From Gavia stellata (Eukaryota > Chordata > Aves > Gaviiformes > Gaviidae): DNA of 64,000 nucleotides. The stretch lies in assembly GCF_030936135.1 (NCBI RefSeq), contig NC_082603.1, forward strand, positions 32,427,236 to 32,491,235, in the 5' to 3' direction. Shown piece after piece: positions 1-15,300 of this stretch (position 1 is the stretch's first letter; the number at the start of each line of letters is the position of its first letter). The translations under genes were made by a program, and so were the position numbers. A model generated the notes under the pieces. That model was given only the letters and a program-made list of their open reading frames with translations. It was not told the origin of the DNA and did not search any database.

Positions 1-2079
1 ACGAATTGCTGATGAGCTCTTATTTTCCTGAGTAACCAAGTGCTGTACTGAGATATGTGTGGAAACAACTCTCTCACCTAGAATAGTTAGTTCTGAGCTG
101 ATTGTTTTTTTGGGAATAAAATAGTGCAATTATAATATCTAACATTTTGCCAGAATTATCTGTAAGCATGGGGGTAGTTTAAAAAAAAAAACACAATATC
201 CAAAACAGGAAAATATTTTTAACATTGCAGGAATCGCATCCTACAGATCTTAAAGGCAGGAAACCCAGAAGACTAAGAGAAAAAATGACCATCATCATGG
301 GAAGCATGGAAGAGCTTCCATGTGAGAATTGGCTAAATAGATGAGGACTATTGGTCCTGGGAAAGACACAGTGGGAGGAGATGGGTATGGTAAAGGTCAA
401 TACGGACTTGAGCTCCTGGAGAATGCAACTGGGGAAGAGTCTGTTCACCATCTACACAAGAAGTGGAGGAGCTGGGGTGAAGCTAGCAGGTGACAAACTC
501 TGACAAGAGAGGCTGTCCTGCAGAATGTCCGGATGCTGAGTTTGTGCCTGCAAAAAGTGCCTCAGCCAAGTTCATGGAAGAAAACTTCATTGATGACTGT
601 TAAATAGACATGTACTGTCTGTGCTCCAGGGGTTCTCCAAGACACGAGTTCCTGGAGCCTGATGAAGTATTTTGCAGAGTTTGCAGTCACTTTTTACAGT
701 CTGGAGTGATCTGAGGACCTGGGTACCTCCGCGTTTTAAGGCTTTATACATGAAGCAGTCAGAATTGCAGGCAGAAATTAGCAAGGCAGCAGAAGAGCTG
801 CCTATGGATGTCTAATAAGTTAGTATTAGACATCAGGTTGATGATGGGGTTCTTGGTTATTGTGTATAGAGCTGTCTGCTGGGTAAGCACGCTGTAAGGA
901 TGCAGACGTGTCGAAGGTATTCATGTCATTTGAGTTGCTTTTGGAGAAGCTACCTGCAAAAGACTTGAGCTATTAAATTTTATTCTTTAGGATGGGAGTT
1001 GCATCTTGTTTGTATAGCCCTACTACAAAGGGACTTTAATTGTACTTGTGCCTGGAAGTACCAGTTAGGATACAAAGATTGGATATAACAATTCATAGAG
1101 AATAGATCAGGCAACTTATTATAAAATGCATCCATCTATAGTCTGGTTTTGTAATAGAGGAGAAGAGTGAAAACTAGGGCTTTGTTGCCTAATCTTTAGA
1201 CAGAAACATGTAGATGGGGTAAAACTGCTTCCAGCCCTGTTTTTAGACACTAGATAGTGTGATGCTTAGGAAGTAACAGGAAAATATGTGTATATTTTGG
1301 ATATTAATACCAGGAATAATATATGAATAAAATATGAATAAGAGGAAAATAGGTATAATTTCAGGTGATAGTAAAGTTTCTTGGGTTTATAGCAGTATTT
1401 TGAAGTTGCATGTATAAATAGGAACATCTTTAGAGTAATTTTGGAATTCCTGACTTGCAAGGAAATATGTTGCCAGCTCACAGGACTTGAAATTGTTCAA
1501 TCTTTTCCAGCTATCTTTGTATGCTTAAAGTGTGCAGTAGTTTTTGGAGAACTGTGTTTTCCACTATTTTTGAACAATTTTATCCCTTCCATTCTTAAGC
1601 CCTAAATAATTCCTGGGGTCTCTGTTGGTGGTATGACTTCTATTACTAAATGTTTGTAGTAAAAGACTGGATTTCCGCGCCCCCCACCCCACCCCCCCCA
1701 ACTTTCTTCCTTTCTTCTGATACCATTTTTTGTTTAGGTAGCTGTGTGTCCAGAACTACACACTCCAGCATAATTTGAGGGATGGATAAATATGGCTTTA
1801 GTTTCCCAAGTTAGTATTCCATAATCTGATTTACAATAGAAGGACTAGCATGAAAAAGCTAGTAATACTAACTTTTTAAGCTACTAGTCATAATCAGCAG
1901 TCACAAGCATTGAAATAATTGGGTTGGCTTAAAAACTAAAGAGTTCAAAAAGGATTTCAGCTGCCTCAAGTAGAAAGACATCTTGCTAAATGCTTGTGCC
2001 TTAAAGAGGAAAAGGAAAATGGTAACTAATTTCCTGTACCTGACTACTGTGAGAAACACAATGTTTTTCCCTCTTTTAG
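1..2079 (+). other. HOOK1 intron 1, 3' part (no gene seen)
   Basis: AT-rich sequence that precedes the exon 2 acceptor at 2078-2079 (ctcttttag). I see no exon 1, which would end in ...LMIW next to a donor and would be expected in a GC-rich promoter, so it should lie upstream of the window. A C-rich run at 1678-1699 and several short A/T runs are the only low-complexity features. Confidence 0.75.
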
Positions 2080-5000
2080 TTGCAGACGTTCCATACTGCT
2101 GCACCTTGCAGAGATGTTCAGGACTTGACTAATGGGGTTGCCATGGCGCAGGTACTTCACCAAATGTAAGTTGATATCAAGTTCGAAGAAGAGGTATTTA
2201 ATTTCTTGAGGTTTTTGTTTGGCATGCATAGTTGCTTTCTCCCACCCAAAGGTTTTTTTGTATAGTTAAAGTAGACAGAAACTTAGAGTATGCAGTTTAT
2301 AGCAGAAGATAAAGTATACCTTTATATTGCTGTTTTGGGGGTGATATAATAGTTGAATAATAATGTGTTAGAATGGGGAAGGTGATGAGGAGATATTCTA
2401 ATACTGCAGTATTAAATTCATACTTAAGAGTAATTGGGCAAGAATGATAGGATCTTTTTCACTTCTCCAATCAACACTATTTCCATGGAGATCCATGCTT
2501 CAGGCAATGTCTTTGTGCTCTGTTCCTCTTGGGATTACTCAGTTGATTTGGATATAAGTTCTAGGATTTAAATGATAACTTATATTTGTGTGGAAAAAAG
2601 AATCGTGAAACTTCAATGGCAATTTTATTATTAAAAAGTAATAGTGGGTTAATCAAAAAGTCATTCCTATTTTATTGATGTGATGACAAATGGTACTGGT
2701 TGAGTGACACACCAGTTTTGAAATTTGCAGTTACTTCAGAGGGTTCTAACATGAGTCTTTTATTGAAAGAATATCATGCTACAAGTCGTTGCTGCAATTT
2801 TATTTTTGTTGTTGGCTCAGATAATAAAGGAGAAGTCTGAATTACCATCTCCTGCTCAAACTATATTTCTGATTACTAAGAAATTATTTAAAACAAACAC
2901 CATCCCCACCCCCAAAAAACCAATACAAACAACCCCCAAAAAACCCCAAACCCAGAAACCCCACAGAGTTTTTAGATGTGCTGTGTAAAGACAGAGCTCA
3001 CCCTTTTCCTGGGGCATAGCAAAAATTGGTTTAGGATTGCTTAGTGAAGATTCACTGAGGGTCACTGCCCATGTTTTTGTGGCACTAGACTGCCCCAGGC
3101 TTTGGCCAAACTTCTTTTCAACCAAGTTGGTTGATATGCAAGTGGGGATAATAATTGTCTTTTATTAGGTGCTTTGAGACCAGTGAATAAACAATATGGT
3201 GTAAAAGTTAAGATATTGTTAGATATGCTGTGATTGTACCACTTGGCAGCTCAGCATGTGTAAACATCTCCTTCAGCAACTCATCCTTATTTATGCTGGC
3301 AAAGTGAATATATTTCTGCCCAGGGGAACCAGAGACATACAAAAAATATGAAATGCCAGTATTTTGGGGTTTTTTTAAGTGCCTTTGACAAATTGTAGTG
3401 AATGTTGGAATATCCAAATGTACAAGAGTAGGTACCAAACTTAACATCAGCACTAGTCAAAAGAGGATGTTTCTTTACATGATTATGAACACTTTGTCAG
3501 GTATAAAAATTCAGCCTGACAAAGGCCTTCATGTCCTTGCGTTCCTAGCTGTAGCTAGCTCAAGCATGTACAGAAATTCTTCCTGCCCTGGAAGGTGGTG
3601 TCTTAATTCAGCCAGCAGGATGGACATTTCCTGTGACATACTTATAACTTGCAGTCTCCAGGAATTCATGCTTCATTAGACACTGTAGTCAAACATCTGA
3701 TGATTTAATGCTGGGAATCCTGTAACTTATTTAAGTGTGTGCTTATTGATATTTAATTAATTTTGTTTCAGAGATGTTGCTTGGTTTGATGCATCTTGGC
3801 TAAATCGCATTAAAGATGATGTTGGTGACAACTGGAGAATAAAGGTATTCAAAACTGGAGTTAGTGAAAGCTTGTGGGTTTGGACATCATGTCTGTCCTG
3901 AGAGTATCTAGCAGTCCAAAAACTACAGAATTAAGCTCAGATTTTTCAGGTTATTTTAAATGAACTTGAACTGTCTGTTGATAATATAAGTGCCTTCCAG
4001 CATTGTTGCATGGGGATTTTCTGTTGCGATATTACTCTTCCCCTGTCATTATAGGGTCCTTTCATAGAGCTGCTATGTAAACATTTTGTTATAAATTATT
4101 ATTTGATTTCAGCTAAATTAAGAATATTTTAATAAAAGCCTGTAACCTTATCTTTCATGTACAACAATTAGTCCAGTAATCTGAAGAAGATACTGCAAGG
4201 AATTATGGACTACTATCATGAGGTATGGAAAAAGCAGCAATCTTTTTGTTCTAATAAGTAAACATTACGATTATTGTCCTCCTTCACCTAGCTTTTTTTC
4301 TTGGCAAAGTAATTTATTCTAAGGACTTTTTTTGGCAGAAAGTATACGATAATTATCTGGTTAAGTGGGAGGTCTGAGTGTATATAAAATTAATTTGAGC
4401 AGGTGTATTTTAGATAAGACTCTTGGAGTATAATCGGGAAACCATGTGTCTGTCATTGCCCAGGTGAATGTCATAAGGATTGAGCTGGAGAATCCTGTTG
4501 ACTTTTGTGTGTGCGTTCATATTTGCTCAAATTTGCTCTTGCCTAGTGAAGTTTTAATCCTTTCCTACACAACAGAACAGATTTGGCAACCCTAGTCTTG
4601 GTTTTATGTTACTCTCTTGGAAGCTGGGAGATGAGTTAAAGATCCTCCTTTTATTATATAAAGGATAATAAATTTATATTATAAATTATATAATCCTTAC
4701 TATTAAGGATTATAGGATTGTTCTCCCTCATGCAGGATGAGTAGGGTAGCCGTAAAAGGGTGCTGTATTTTGAGTTTTTAAAAAAAAAAAAAAATACTGA
4801 ATTTTGTATGGAGCTTGATTACAGTTACGTAATGGATATGGTGCAGAAAAACTTGCCAGATCATCTTACGGCTTCCTGGTCTCACCTGGGCTTAGTTGTG
4901 ATAGCGAGTGCCAAGCCCTTTCTTATCGCCAGGACTGAGGTGCTCTGGCAAGCCCAGAAGTAGAACTTCTTTAAGCTTATGAGGAGTGCTTTGAAGGATT

Positions 5001-6326
5001 AGGGAGCGACTGAATTTGGAAGCATTTTAAGTCTCTTTTTTTTTTTAATGTTGGTAGAATAAATTAGTTCTCTCTAATTTGAAGTCTAGCCCAAGAACTT
5101 TTAACTTACTACCGTTGCTTTTTCTTGTATAAGTGTTCGGTTAACTAAACCCCCAGTTAATAAACTTTCAAAACTTGTGATTTTGCCAGAACAATTTTAT
5201 AGACATCTTAAAGTGCGTAACTTCATTGCACTAAATAATTGCTAGGTGTTCTGAGTATGTTTTTTAATGCTGTCTACTTAGGCCTATTCAGAGAAAAATC
5301 TGAGGTGCCAAGTATGGTAAAGGTCAGTGGGTTGAGTACTCCTTCCCTGAAACACACATCCACACTGAGGGATGGAGACAGACATTTGGAACAATCTTTG
5401 CTGGCCCAAGAGAGGCACAGTGTGTGACATCTGAGTTTCATGTAACAAATGAGTTAGGAACATCTGCTTTGTCTAGGCCTCTTCAGACTTCCTAATCTGG
5501 TACTGCTATCTATGTACTCCCTCGTAAGCCAGTATTTTTAATGTGTATCTCCACATTAAAAATCTTTCCGATCCATAAGTTTTACAGTAATGAACTTTAT
5601 TAATAGACTCTACGCTTTCTTGGGATGGCTTACTGAGTTCAGATTGCTTACATGATACCAGATTTTCATGTTGCATAGAAGTGGGAGCCCACTTTCTCGC
5701 TTTAATTTTTTTTCAGTTCTTGGGTCAGCAGATTTCAGAAGAGCTTATTCCAGACTTAAACCAGATATCTGAGAACTCGGATCCCACTGAACTGGGCAGG
5801 CTTCTGCAGCTTATTTTAGGTTGTGCAGTCAACTGTGAAAGGAAACAAGGTATGTACTACCATAGTCTGTTCAATAAACAGCAGACTGCCTCAGGTGATT
5901 GTTAAGGTGGAAGAGATGCAGACGCTTTTCTTATGTATCAAAAAGTCTCTATTGTTAATATGTTGCATGCCTATTCTGAAACTAGAGTTCACTTAAAGCA
6001 GAAGACCTATGGGAAACTTCTATGCATGGTATAAATTTGTTCTCCTAAGAGATTAGAATTGCTTATGCTTATTTACCATATTACTGGATAATAATGCTGT
6101 TGGTTAACGGTAGTGCTCTGTGTAAAAAGAGTGCTACCTGTTTTGAAGAAGCTTTAGAGAGAATAGTTTCTTCTGGATCTTTCTGCAAATGGTATGTCAT
6201 GTTACTCAAGACACTAAGATATACATTGTCATGAGTCACTACAAATTCTTTTTCACAGAACACATACAGAATATCATGACCCTTGAAGAGTCTGTTCAAC
6301 ATGTTGTAATGACTGCCATTCAAGAG
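2080..6326 (+). other. HOOK1: HOOK1 N-terminal Hook (calponin-like) domain, exons 2-6
   Basis: The first 137 visible residues form most of the globular Hook domain. In this family the domain binds the dynein light intermediate chain. Visible anchors are LQTFHTAAPCRDV in exon 2, WLNRIKDDVGDNWRIK in exon 3, LKKILQGIMDYYHE in exon 4, the LGQQISEELIPDLNQ and LGRLLQLILGC segments in exon 5, and IQNIMTLEESVQHVVMTAIQE in exon 6 (split across the exon 5/6 junction just before it). Exon 2 ends in phase 2 and exon 5 in phase 1, and both join cleanly. Replacements relative to human are conservative. Confidence 0.9.
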
Positions 6327-9300
6327 GTAAGGAATAATTCATAGCCTAATGCTGTCAGTTGAGAAGTCTGAATATCTATTTGTTGATCTCTGGGAATTCT
6401 TTCATCCAAGCAAACATCAGGGAAGAGTGTAAGTACTTCCCTAAATTACCTGGGAGGGTCAGGACCAAGAGATCCCAGATGCTAACCAAGGGGTTTTGAT
6501 TTTAGTGTCATATGCCCAAATATACAATTTGTGGAGACAATAAATGCTTATGATTTCCTGTTTCACACAAGCAACGTATCTAGTTGCCAACTGCCGATTA
6601 TACTGGAGTCAGGTTCTGAAATTTCTGTCCCAGTGCTCTAGGCTTGGACCCAAAGTTAAGCTAATTGTAACTGTTTGTGAGGATACATTGTTCTGACAGA
6701 CCCTTCCAGCATCTGATTAACAAACTCGCAGCTGCATATCTTCTATTCTTGTCATGGTGTGCTCCACCTGCCATCTTAATTTCTTCTTAGTTGGATCATC
6801 TTAGTGATCCAGCTCACAGCATAGCTCTACAGTCACTCACATCTGTGAGCTTCAGGACTGTGAAGCGGAGTGTGGAGGGGGGCAAAAACTGAATGCTAAC
6901 TTTGTTGAAGAAAATATAATGTGTAATTGCACCCTCATCAAGGTAACAGTGGAGTTGGTAGTAGGCTTTAAAACTTAGATTTAAATTGACTATATAGTTT
7001 TTAAAGCTATAAATGCCCTATTGGGAGAAATAAATCCATAAGCCTCTTGTTTGTTGTATTCTGACTAATCAAACTTTCTTTCTGAAGAAGGTCTAGAAAT
7101 AATACTGTAATTCCTGAGTAAGAAGTAAAGCCCTTTAATTGTTAACAAACATACTGTGTACATCTTTGTACTGGAGATCAGTGACAGCTGTGTTAATGAT
7201 CCCATTGTTTGCTTAATGGCAATTAACATGACACAAAGAAGTGTCATAACTATTAAACTAATTGAGTGAAATCCCATCCTCTGGTTCACTCCATTTTAAC
7301 TTGACTAGGGGGTAGCAATAACTTCAACAGAACAGAGATTCATCCAATAAGATGTTACTGCTAACTGGGTTTGTTTGGGGGGGAGGTAAAAAGAAAATCA
7401 TCTTATGCTAGATTTGTTTAAATCCTTTACCAACCATGAGGTGGGTTTTTTATTATTATTAATCTGTTTTGATATATTGAAGGGATGCAAGGACATGGTG
7501 GAAGATACAGTTGGTACTCAATAGATGGTGAATTTACAGATATTTAACCTCTAATTTAAACTTCTTTTCCTGTGGCCTCTTTCTGTAGCTCATGAGCAAG
7601 GAAGTAACAGGTCCTTCCACAAGTGATGCATCAAGTGAAATGGAACTGCAGGTAACTGCCTAATATTTGTTGGTGTTGTAGTTCAAGCCTGAACACTAAG
7701 TTGGTATCTTGCCATCCCTTAAATGAAGAGGAGGGCTGCTCTTCCTCTCCAATTCTAAAAGTTAAAAAAAAAAAAATTACCTGAATAATAAATTGTGCTC
7801 TTTTGTCTTCTATCTGCACAAACTGCTTGGTCTGTTTTCCACTTGAAGTTGATCTGATTAAACCATACTGGCTCACAAAGGGCAGAGCAACATACTAATG
7901 TAGGCAGAGAATAGACAACGTAATTAGCACTGAAAACTAGCATTACTAAGTGAAAAGTTATGTGCTATTTGATAGCTTCTTAAAAAAAAAAAATGCAGTG
8001 ACTGCTGTGTCATCTTCTGGATGGGGTAAAACTGGCTGGTGCAAACGTACATTGCAAGAAGAGCTAGGGCTCTTCGTTATCTACATCAACGCTCAGTCAT
8101 GTCAGGCTAAACACTTCAGGTTATTTTTAAGGGGTCATGAAAATTCTTGATAACCTGAACACTACAAGGTGTTGCACATAAAATGAAATTGTCTTTGAAA
8201 GTACTTGCCCGGAAAGGAGCATCGGTATTTCTATTCTGAGATGAAGGGCATTAGATTTAACAGGCAGGGATTTTGAAATAGTGGCCACAATGAATGTTCC
8301 TGTGTTTGGTTTTGTTCTTCTTTTAGCCGAAGTTGTTGTGTTGAATACTCTTTGAGTTTCAATTTACAAATTACATGTGGTAGTGATTTAAAATGCAGGT
8401 GAAATGAACAGAGATCCTGATCTAACTGTGTGCATATATAGGTTTATGTGTCAATGTGTGCACCTAACATCCTTCTTAAACAATTGGTATAAGCAATTGA
8501 GACATTTTGGAAGCTAGAACTGTAAGTACTTTGGATATGGGCCGGAATGATTGACCACCTTTATTTTTTAAAAGCTTAAAAAAGCTTTGGAAGATCTTCA
8601 GGAAGCACTAGCAGAAAAAGAAGAGTTGGCACAAAGATGTCAAGAGCTAGATTTACAGGTAAGAAACAGCAAGTTGCTTATGTCTTTAATATGTAGTGGT
8701 GCTGCTATTAAGATGCAGAAATTCTGAAGGGCAAAGTGAATTTTGCATTTATTTAAGTTTCTGTGAGAATTCTTAGCTGTTTGTGGAGGGAAAAGCAATC
8801 ATTCTGTACTCCAAAATGCAATTACTAGAAATAGTTTTCTGATGGAAGTGTAAGCTGAGGTCCTGTGCCAACTGTTAACTCAAAGGTTGTTTAGTGTGCT
8901 AGCTTTGTCTACCCTTAGTAGCAGGTAACCTTCAAAACAATTTTATCATGGCTTTAAAAATTGCTCATTTTTAGTCACTGCTTCCTCTAGTCTTTTGAAC
9001 TGTGTCCAAGAAATCCAGTTCATGTAATAACTGGTCATTAGATTTAATTATAGGAAAATGATGCTGTTTTCAATAGCAGTTGATGAAAGACTAAAATTTG
9101 AAATTTACGTAAAATTTACTAACTTTTCCTTGTACACAGTTGCAACATGGAAGATATTTCAGGAAATAAAGATCATGGAAACTAATAGATCCTTTCAAAC
9201 CACACTGATAATAGGCCTACTTTTGTTTTTAATGCATATAGAAGTTAATCAAGTCACTCTTTAGAAAAAGGAGAGAGGAATCCATAGCAATAAACAAGAA

Positions 9301-12300
9301 CTTGCATTTCGATCAACTTTTTAAAGGAAAAAGAAAAAAAAAAATTGTTAGCCCTAAGTCTGATTCCTCTTTTATAGCATTATAATCTCAGACTAGAAGG
9401 AGATTTATCTGGTAAGGCAGTTCATCTCAGATTTGATTCTGTACAAAGAGGATATTTTTGTTGGCATCTTCTTATAGGGGCCAGTGTGCTATACTGGCTG
9501 TATGAGCCTCTGGAAAACAAACAAACAAAAACCCCAAAAAGCCCAACACAAAACCAGAGGCCAGTTTTATGTTTCTTACAGGTAGCAATGACTGAAAAAG
9601 TAGAATACTTACATATAAAGTAGTTCATAGGTAATTGCCATGCCCAGGAAGCCGTTGTTCGAATTGGATTGATATTTCATTTCCTTTTTTCTTGAGGCAG
9701 TAGTAAGGTTTCCTGGTGAAAGCAGAAATCTAAAAATCTTTGTGAGCGGAGTCTGCAGGAGAAAATAATTTATTTTAAATGAGTAAGAGGATTGATTTGA
9801 CAGCTGAACTGACAGATTAGTTGTTAAACTTCAAAAAGTGTGTTCACTGTTCAAAAGCTCTTGCTTCTACAGGTGCTGGGATAACAATTTACTTGTACTT
9901 TCTCCTTCCATTAGAAGACTTAGTATGTCTCACTAGCGAGGTCCCAGGCTTTCTCCTGTTTCCCACAAACTTCTCTTTTGAGATTTCTCTATTAATTAAT
10001 GATAGGTTGCACAAAGCCAGTTGCTTGTAACATAGCGTGGGCCAGGTGAAGGCATGACAGGTGTTTGAGGGGAAGGTACTGCTGAGTATAGACAGATAAG
10101 TTAATGACACCATAGCTTGTTAATACTGGGTCAGGTTTTTAAAATACCTCTTCATAATTTGTATTGACTTTGATACCACTTCTCTTATGCTGAAATAATA
10201 GAAAAGAAGAAGAGAAAGCTGTTAGAAAGGAACTGGGAAAAGATGAAAAACTTTTTTAAAGTCTGAGATGGGTGTTCTTTTAACATTATTCTGGAAGTGT
10301 GAATGTTGTGCATGTTTAAGGAGTGGCTGAACCTTGAACAGGAAGTACTATGCTGAGCGAGGCTCAGATGTGCTCTCTACTCAGAGGTGTTTGTGTGTGC
10401 ATGTATATAGTAAAGTGACATCCAGTATGTAAAAAGGAGTGAACCCAGAAAGCCAGTGTCTACTGAAGTGGTAGATTAATTACTGTTTTGTTTCTTACAT
10501 CTGTTTGACTGATAGACTTTTAAATTATGATCACAAACAAACTGTTTCTTAATATTGCATACTTTAGTTTATATCTGATGTTTTATCTAATAATGTCACC
10601 ATGATATTTTTATTTTATTTTATTTATTTGAAGCCATAATATTGACTGACGCTTCTTATTTAAACTAATTCTTAATAAATTCACTTGTAAGGTCTCAGTC
10701 TTCCTTGATATTTTCCAAGAGTGTAAGAAAGGTAGGTTTTCTTTATGATTCAGGAAAACATAACCCAAAAAGCATATTGTCCCTGTTTAAATGCCAATTA
10801 ACTAACACATGCTACATGCTCTTATGTTTGACAGGATGTTAAAATTAACACAACAGCTTTCACTAGAAAAACTTTAAAGGTTCTATCCTCTTAATCCTTC
10901 CCCATTTTATGGCTGTTAATATACTTACTGTTTCAATAAAGTGTTGTAATTCTCATTTGCTTAGCTGTGAACACTTTCAATATCAGACTTGTTTGATTGT
11001 TGCAAAAAACGCATGCTCTATATGAAGCTGTCTAGGTTTTTTCTTTTGCGTGTGTGCTTACTAGCTTATGGCACCTGAAACTGCTTCTTGCGCAACCATT
11101 CACTGCTGAGCGCACGGCAGTACTGTGTTAGTGTGCTAGCCAGTGCCATCCTGCTTTTTCTTGTTAAGTACAAGCAAGATGGAGAGTACCTTTACACCAA
11201 TCCTTAAAAGTTTTTTTGTATGGCATCCATGGTATCCTTTTTAATGAAAGTACCAGTTTCTCTCCATATCACACTGTCTGCCTTTACCGTGGTTTCAGCT
11301 ACAAAGATTTGTCTTTTTTTTAGAGGGACATTTTCTTTAGTGCTTCGTAACTGTCATACACTAAAGCATCTGTATGCTCAAGTATGCTATGTAAATTACA
11401 TTCTAAAATTTCTAAACGCTCAACCTTTTTCATAAACTAATTTGGTGACGTACTGCTGTCTTGCTTTAGTTCTTTCCAGTTGGGCAGGTCTTACAATGTT
11501 AATGCTGTTTTATCTGCACTAGGTGGCTGCCCTCCAGGATGAAAAAAACAGCTTGATGTCAGAAAATGAGATTATGAATGACAGGCTAGAGCAATTAGAC
11601 GACTCTCTTGATGATCCAAGTACTGTGGTTGCAAAAAAGTATTTTCATGCACAGTTGCAGCTGGAACAACTGCAAGAAGAAAACTTCAGGTATGAAATGA
11701 TTTCTCTCAAAAATCCCTCACTTGTCATGTCAAATATATCCTGAGAATTTCTGGTACCCTTTCAGGATTTTCCATCTCAATTTCTTTTTCTATAGAAGCT
11801 TTCTAGTACTGTATAAACATATTTTTAAGACAGTCCTTACCTTTAAAAAGAAACTGTTACTTACTATGAAAAATATTACTTTCTAATTGCCATATTGTAG
11901 CCGTTTGACACTTCAAAAAAGGTGATGGAAAGCAGAAAATGAGTGCCGAAGTGATTTGTGTGTAAACAAACACACAAAAAAACCCCAACCTGCCAAAAAA
12001 CCCACTATATTTCTTCACTGTACTGATTTCTTTCACGTATTAGTCTTTCTCTCTGTGATCCCTGTGGGGGGAAAAATACTTTTCATTTGATCCCTTGATA
12101 TTGATATGGTAAATTTGCAGTATACAATCCATTATGATCTAACAGGTAGACAATAAAATGTTCCATGCTTACAGTACCATTTTTCTGGCTACTTAAATCA
12201 ATAGGTTTCCTTTGTCTTATTTTTAATAGTTCTAGCACTAAATGAAAAATGGTAGTAACAAGTCCTTAACAGAATTCCTGTTTTTGATCTGGTAGGCTTG

Positions 12301-15300
12301 AAGCTGCGAAAGATGATTATCGTGTCCATTGTGAAGACCTAGAAAAACAATTGATTGAACTGCAACATAGAAACAATGAACTAACCTCTTTGGCAGAAGA
12401 ATCCAGAGCCTTAAAAGATGAAAATGATGTTCTTAGGTATGTAATAGAGACAGCTCCCCATGCACACATTAGGAGGATTTAATGACTAAATCCAAAGCTT
12501 TGTATTTAACAAGATTTTTTTTCTGAGGCCTTACTTCTGCAGATAGATCTTATCTGAACGAGATCTAAAATAAATATTGGAAAAGGGCTCTCTGACAAAG
12601 CAGAGATGGAGTGCAAGCTTTCAGGCATAGCCTCTATTGTTTGCATAAGAATAGCAACATGGAATTTTTCTGTGAAGCAGGATTAATGAACGCAGAAATT
12701 ATTTTTCATGTGGGATGGAAGGTGAAGTTATGTAAGAATTAAGAAATTTCTATGGGGGAGTGTGTGTGCATTGTTAAGGGGACATTTGTTTTGGCAAGAG
12801 GCTGCCTTTTCTGATGTAGAAAAGCATATATGCAGCTAGAACTTCAACATAACTTTTGGTGTCAGCATTCTAGGCTAGACTTAAGTTAGCAACATGATTA
12901 ACAAAATGAAGACGAAATACACAATAACCTTGATGAGAATTTAACATAAAATTTCAGCTTGTGTAAACTAAATTAAATACCAGACCACCCAAGAAATATC
13001 CAAAGCAAATCATACTGCAAAAGCAGGTCTGCTATTCATAAAATAGTATGAATAAAACATGGGAAGAAAAGTGATTTCAGGTGTTTAACTTATAGTGGTT
13101 CTTACATAGCATCTGAAACAAATCTTAACTATAGATTTTTCTTCCATAATTTTCTTGTACTAGCCTCTAGTGATACGAGTTGGCAGATATTAAACACAGA
13201 TATTAAAATGAATTTGTGTATTTATGATCCAAATGTTTTCTTACCACATAGATGTTTGTTAGTCATCAGCTGGTAATTCTTGGTCATGTCTGCTAATGAT
13301 CATTTTCATAGTGCAATTATGTTCTAATTACGTATAACCCCGCAATGAAAACATATGTGTGTTTTTCCTTACCGGGTACAAGTACTCTGAAATGACTATC
13401 TAACATTGCACCCCACGGAACTCCCTAGAGATATTTGACATACTAACCCTTGTTTGTACTTCTGGCATACAACTCTGTCCTACTCCCACTTAAACCCTGT
13501 GGTGATTTCACTTTTTAGAAGCCATCTTTGCATAATGCAAGTTTGCATTGATTATGCATTTAAAAATAAAGCAGTAACATTTAACTCTGCTGTTAAGCAC
13601 ATTGCATCTCCCTTTGAAAATAGTCCGAATGTGCATGAAAGCAGAATTTGACTTTTTTTAATCTTTTGAAGAAACATACTTTTTCTTCTAATTCCTGTTT
13701 ATACTTTAAGGGCTACTGCAGACAAGGCAAGTAAGCTGGAATCGACTGTTGAAGTATATCGTAAAAAGCTACAGGATCTGAATGACTTCCGCAGACAAGT
13801 CAAATCTCTGCAAGAAACCAACATGATGTATATGCACAATACAGTCAGTCTGGAGGATGAACTGAAGAAAGCCAATGCAGCACGTGCCCAACTAGAAACC
13901 TACAAAAGACAGGTAAGGCTGCATCTATATTCAAGATGTTACTTTTTCCTCAGATAGTTGTCTTACCTAAATAAACTTGTTTTAATTAAGTTTCAATGAA
14001 AAAAATTGAACAGCTTAATTTAACAGCACAGGGGTTTAACCTGTATTTTGTCCCCTTAGAATTGCTTATTTGTGAAAATTCCTTCATACTCTGCCATTCG
14101 CTTTCTGATTTTCCCTTTTTATTAAACTAGCAAGCTTAACCGGAGTTGCCCTCTCAACTGATTGTCCATGGCTTGCAGGCTTTTCCTCTTTGCTTTAACT
14201 GTGGTAATTTGTGTGCCTGGGAGAGGTTGTTCAGCTATTACTGAGGTCACTTGTATGTAATATTCTTAACTTTCTTACTGGAAAATTATTTTAAACTGTA
14301 GAAGTTTTATTTCAGTTTCACTAATTCAGTAGTAATTAAGAGATGCAGGAGTTGAATATTTTAAAAAAGCAAAAGACAAAACCAAAACCAAACAAAAAAG
14401 CAACAAAAAACCCTCCCAAACACACAGGCCCCCATCCCATCTCCCTTCCTCCAAGCTTGGAGGACTAGCTGTTTATTTTGGCTGAACTATGCAGGAGTGA
14501 AGATTTTAACATAGCTTTTAATAGTAGCATCTTGCAACACTCTTGTGCTGAATATAGTCTTTTTATGAAAAGGTCCAGGAGCTTCATAACAAGCTGTCTG
14601 AAGAATCCAAAAGAGCTGATAAGCTAACATTTGAAATGAAGCGACTTGAAGAAAAACATGAAGCTTTAATCAAAGAAAAAGAGGTAAGTCTCTTGAGCGA
14701 GAGTTTATTTGAACACCTAATAAATCTCTCTCAAATGCTCCGCTTGAGGAAAACCTTCCCAGAAATAGTGCTACCATAAAAAAAAATGAAGTTTAGTGCT
14801 TCGTGTGTGTATACACACAAAAAACATAAAATATGTCTTAAAATGTGTGTGTCAGTGCTATTCCTGATTAATGTTGTTTGGTCTTAAAGTGCTGCAGTAT
14901 GACTTAATTCCACCTCAAATATATCTTCTCAGAGACTGATAGTACAGTGTGATGCATTAAAAGAGACAAATGAAGAGCTCCGGTATTCACAGATGCAGCA
15001 GGATCATCTGAGTCAGACAGGTATTGCTTTATCTTCAGAGGCTTTTTATGTATATTAGTGATTTCTTTAAGTTTGTTAAATTAAACTTTCCATGCAATTT
15101 CAGGTGCATCTCGCCTTAAAAGCAATGAGAATCTTGCTGCTGAAATTCTGCCTGTGGAATACAGGTAAGGTTAAGGTTGTTTTGGGATTTTCATGGGTGA
15201 GGCATAATGTTGTCTCTGTGAAAGTTCAATATTTTCGGCAACATGACTCTGTATCCCAGCTCTTGCTTTCCCTCCATGATGCTTGTCTGGACCCCCATGT

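Noticed and set aside
4760-4963. Small open frames inside HOOK1 introns
   Set aside because: They begin or end in intronic sequence, carry homopolymer runs and have no family resemblance; expected by chance.
14805-14818. Perfect 14-bp GT/AC palindrome in HOOK1 intron 12
   Set aside because: It is a short (GT)n/(AC)n microsatellite pair with no associated motif; not informative.
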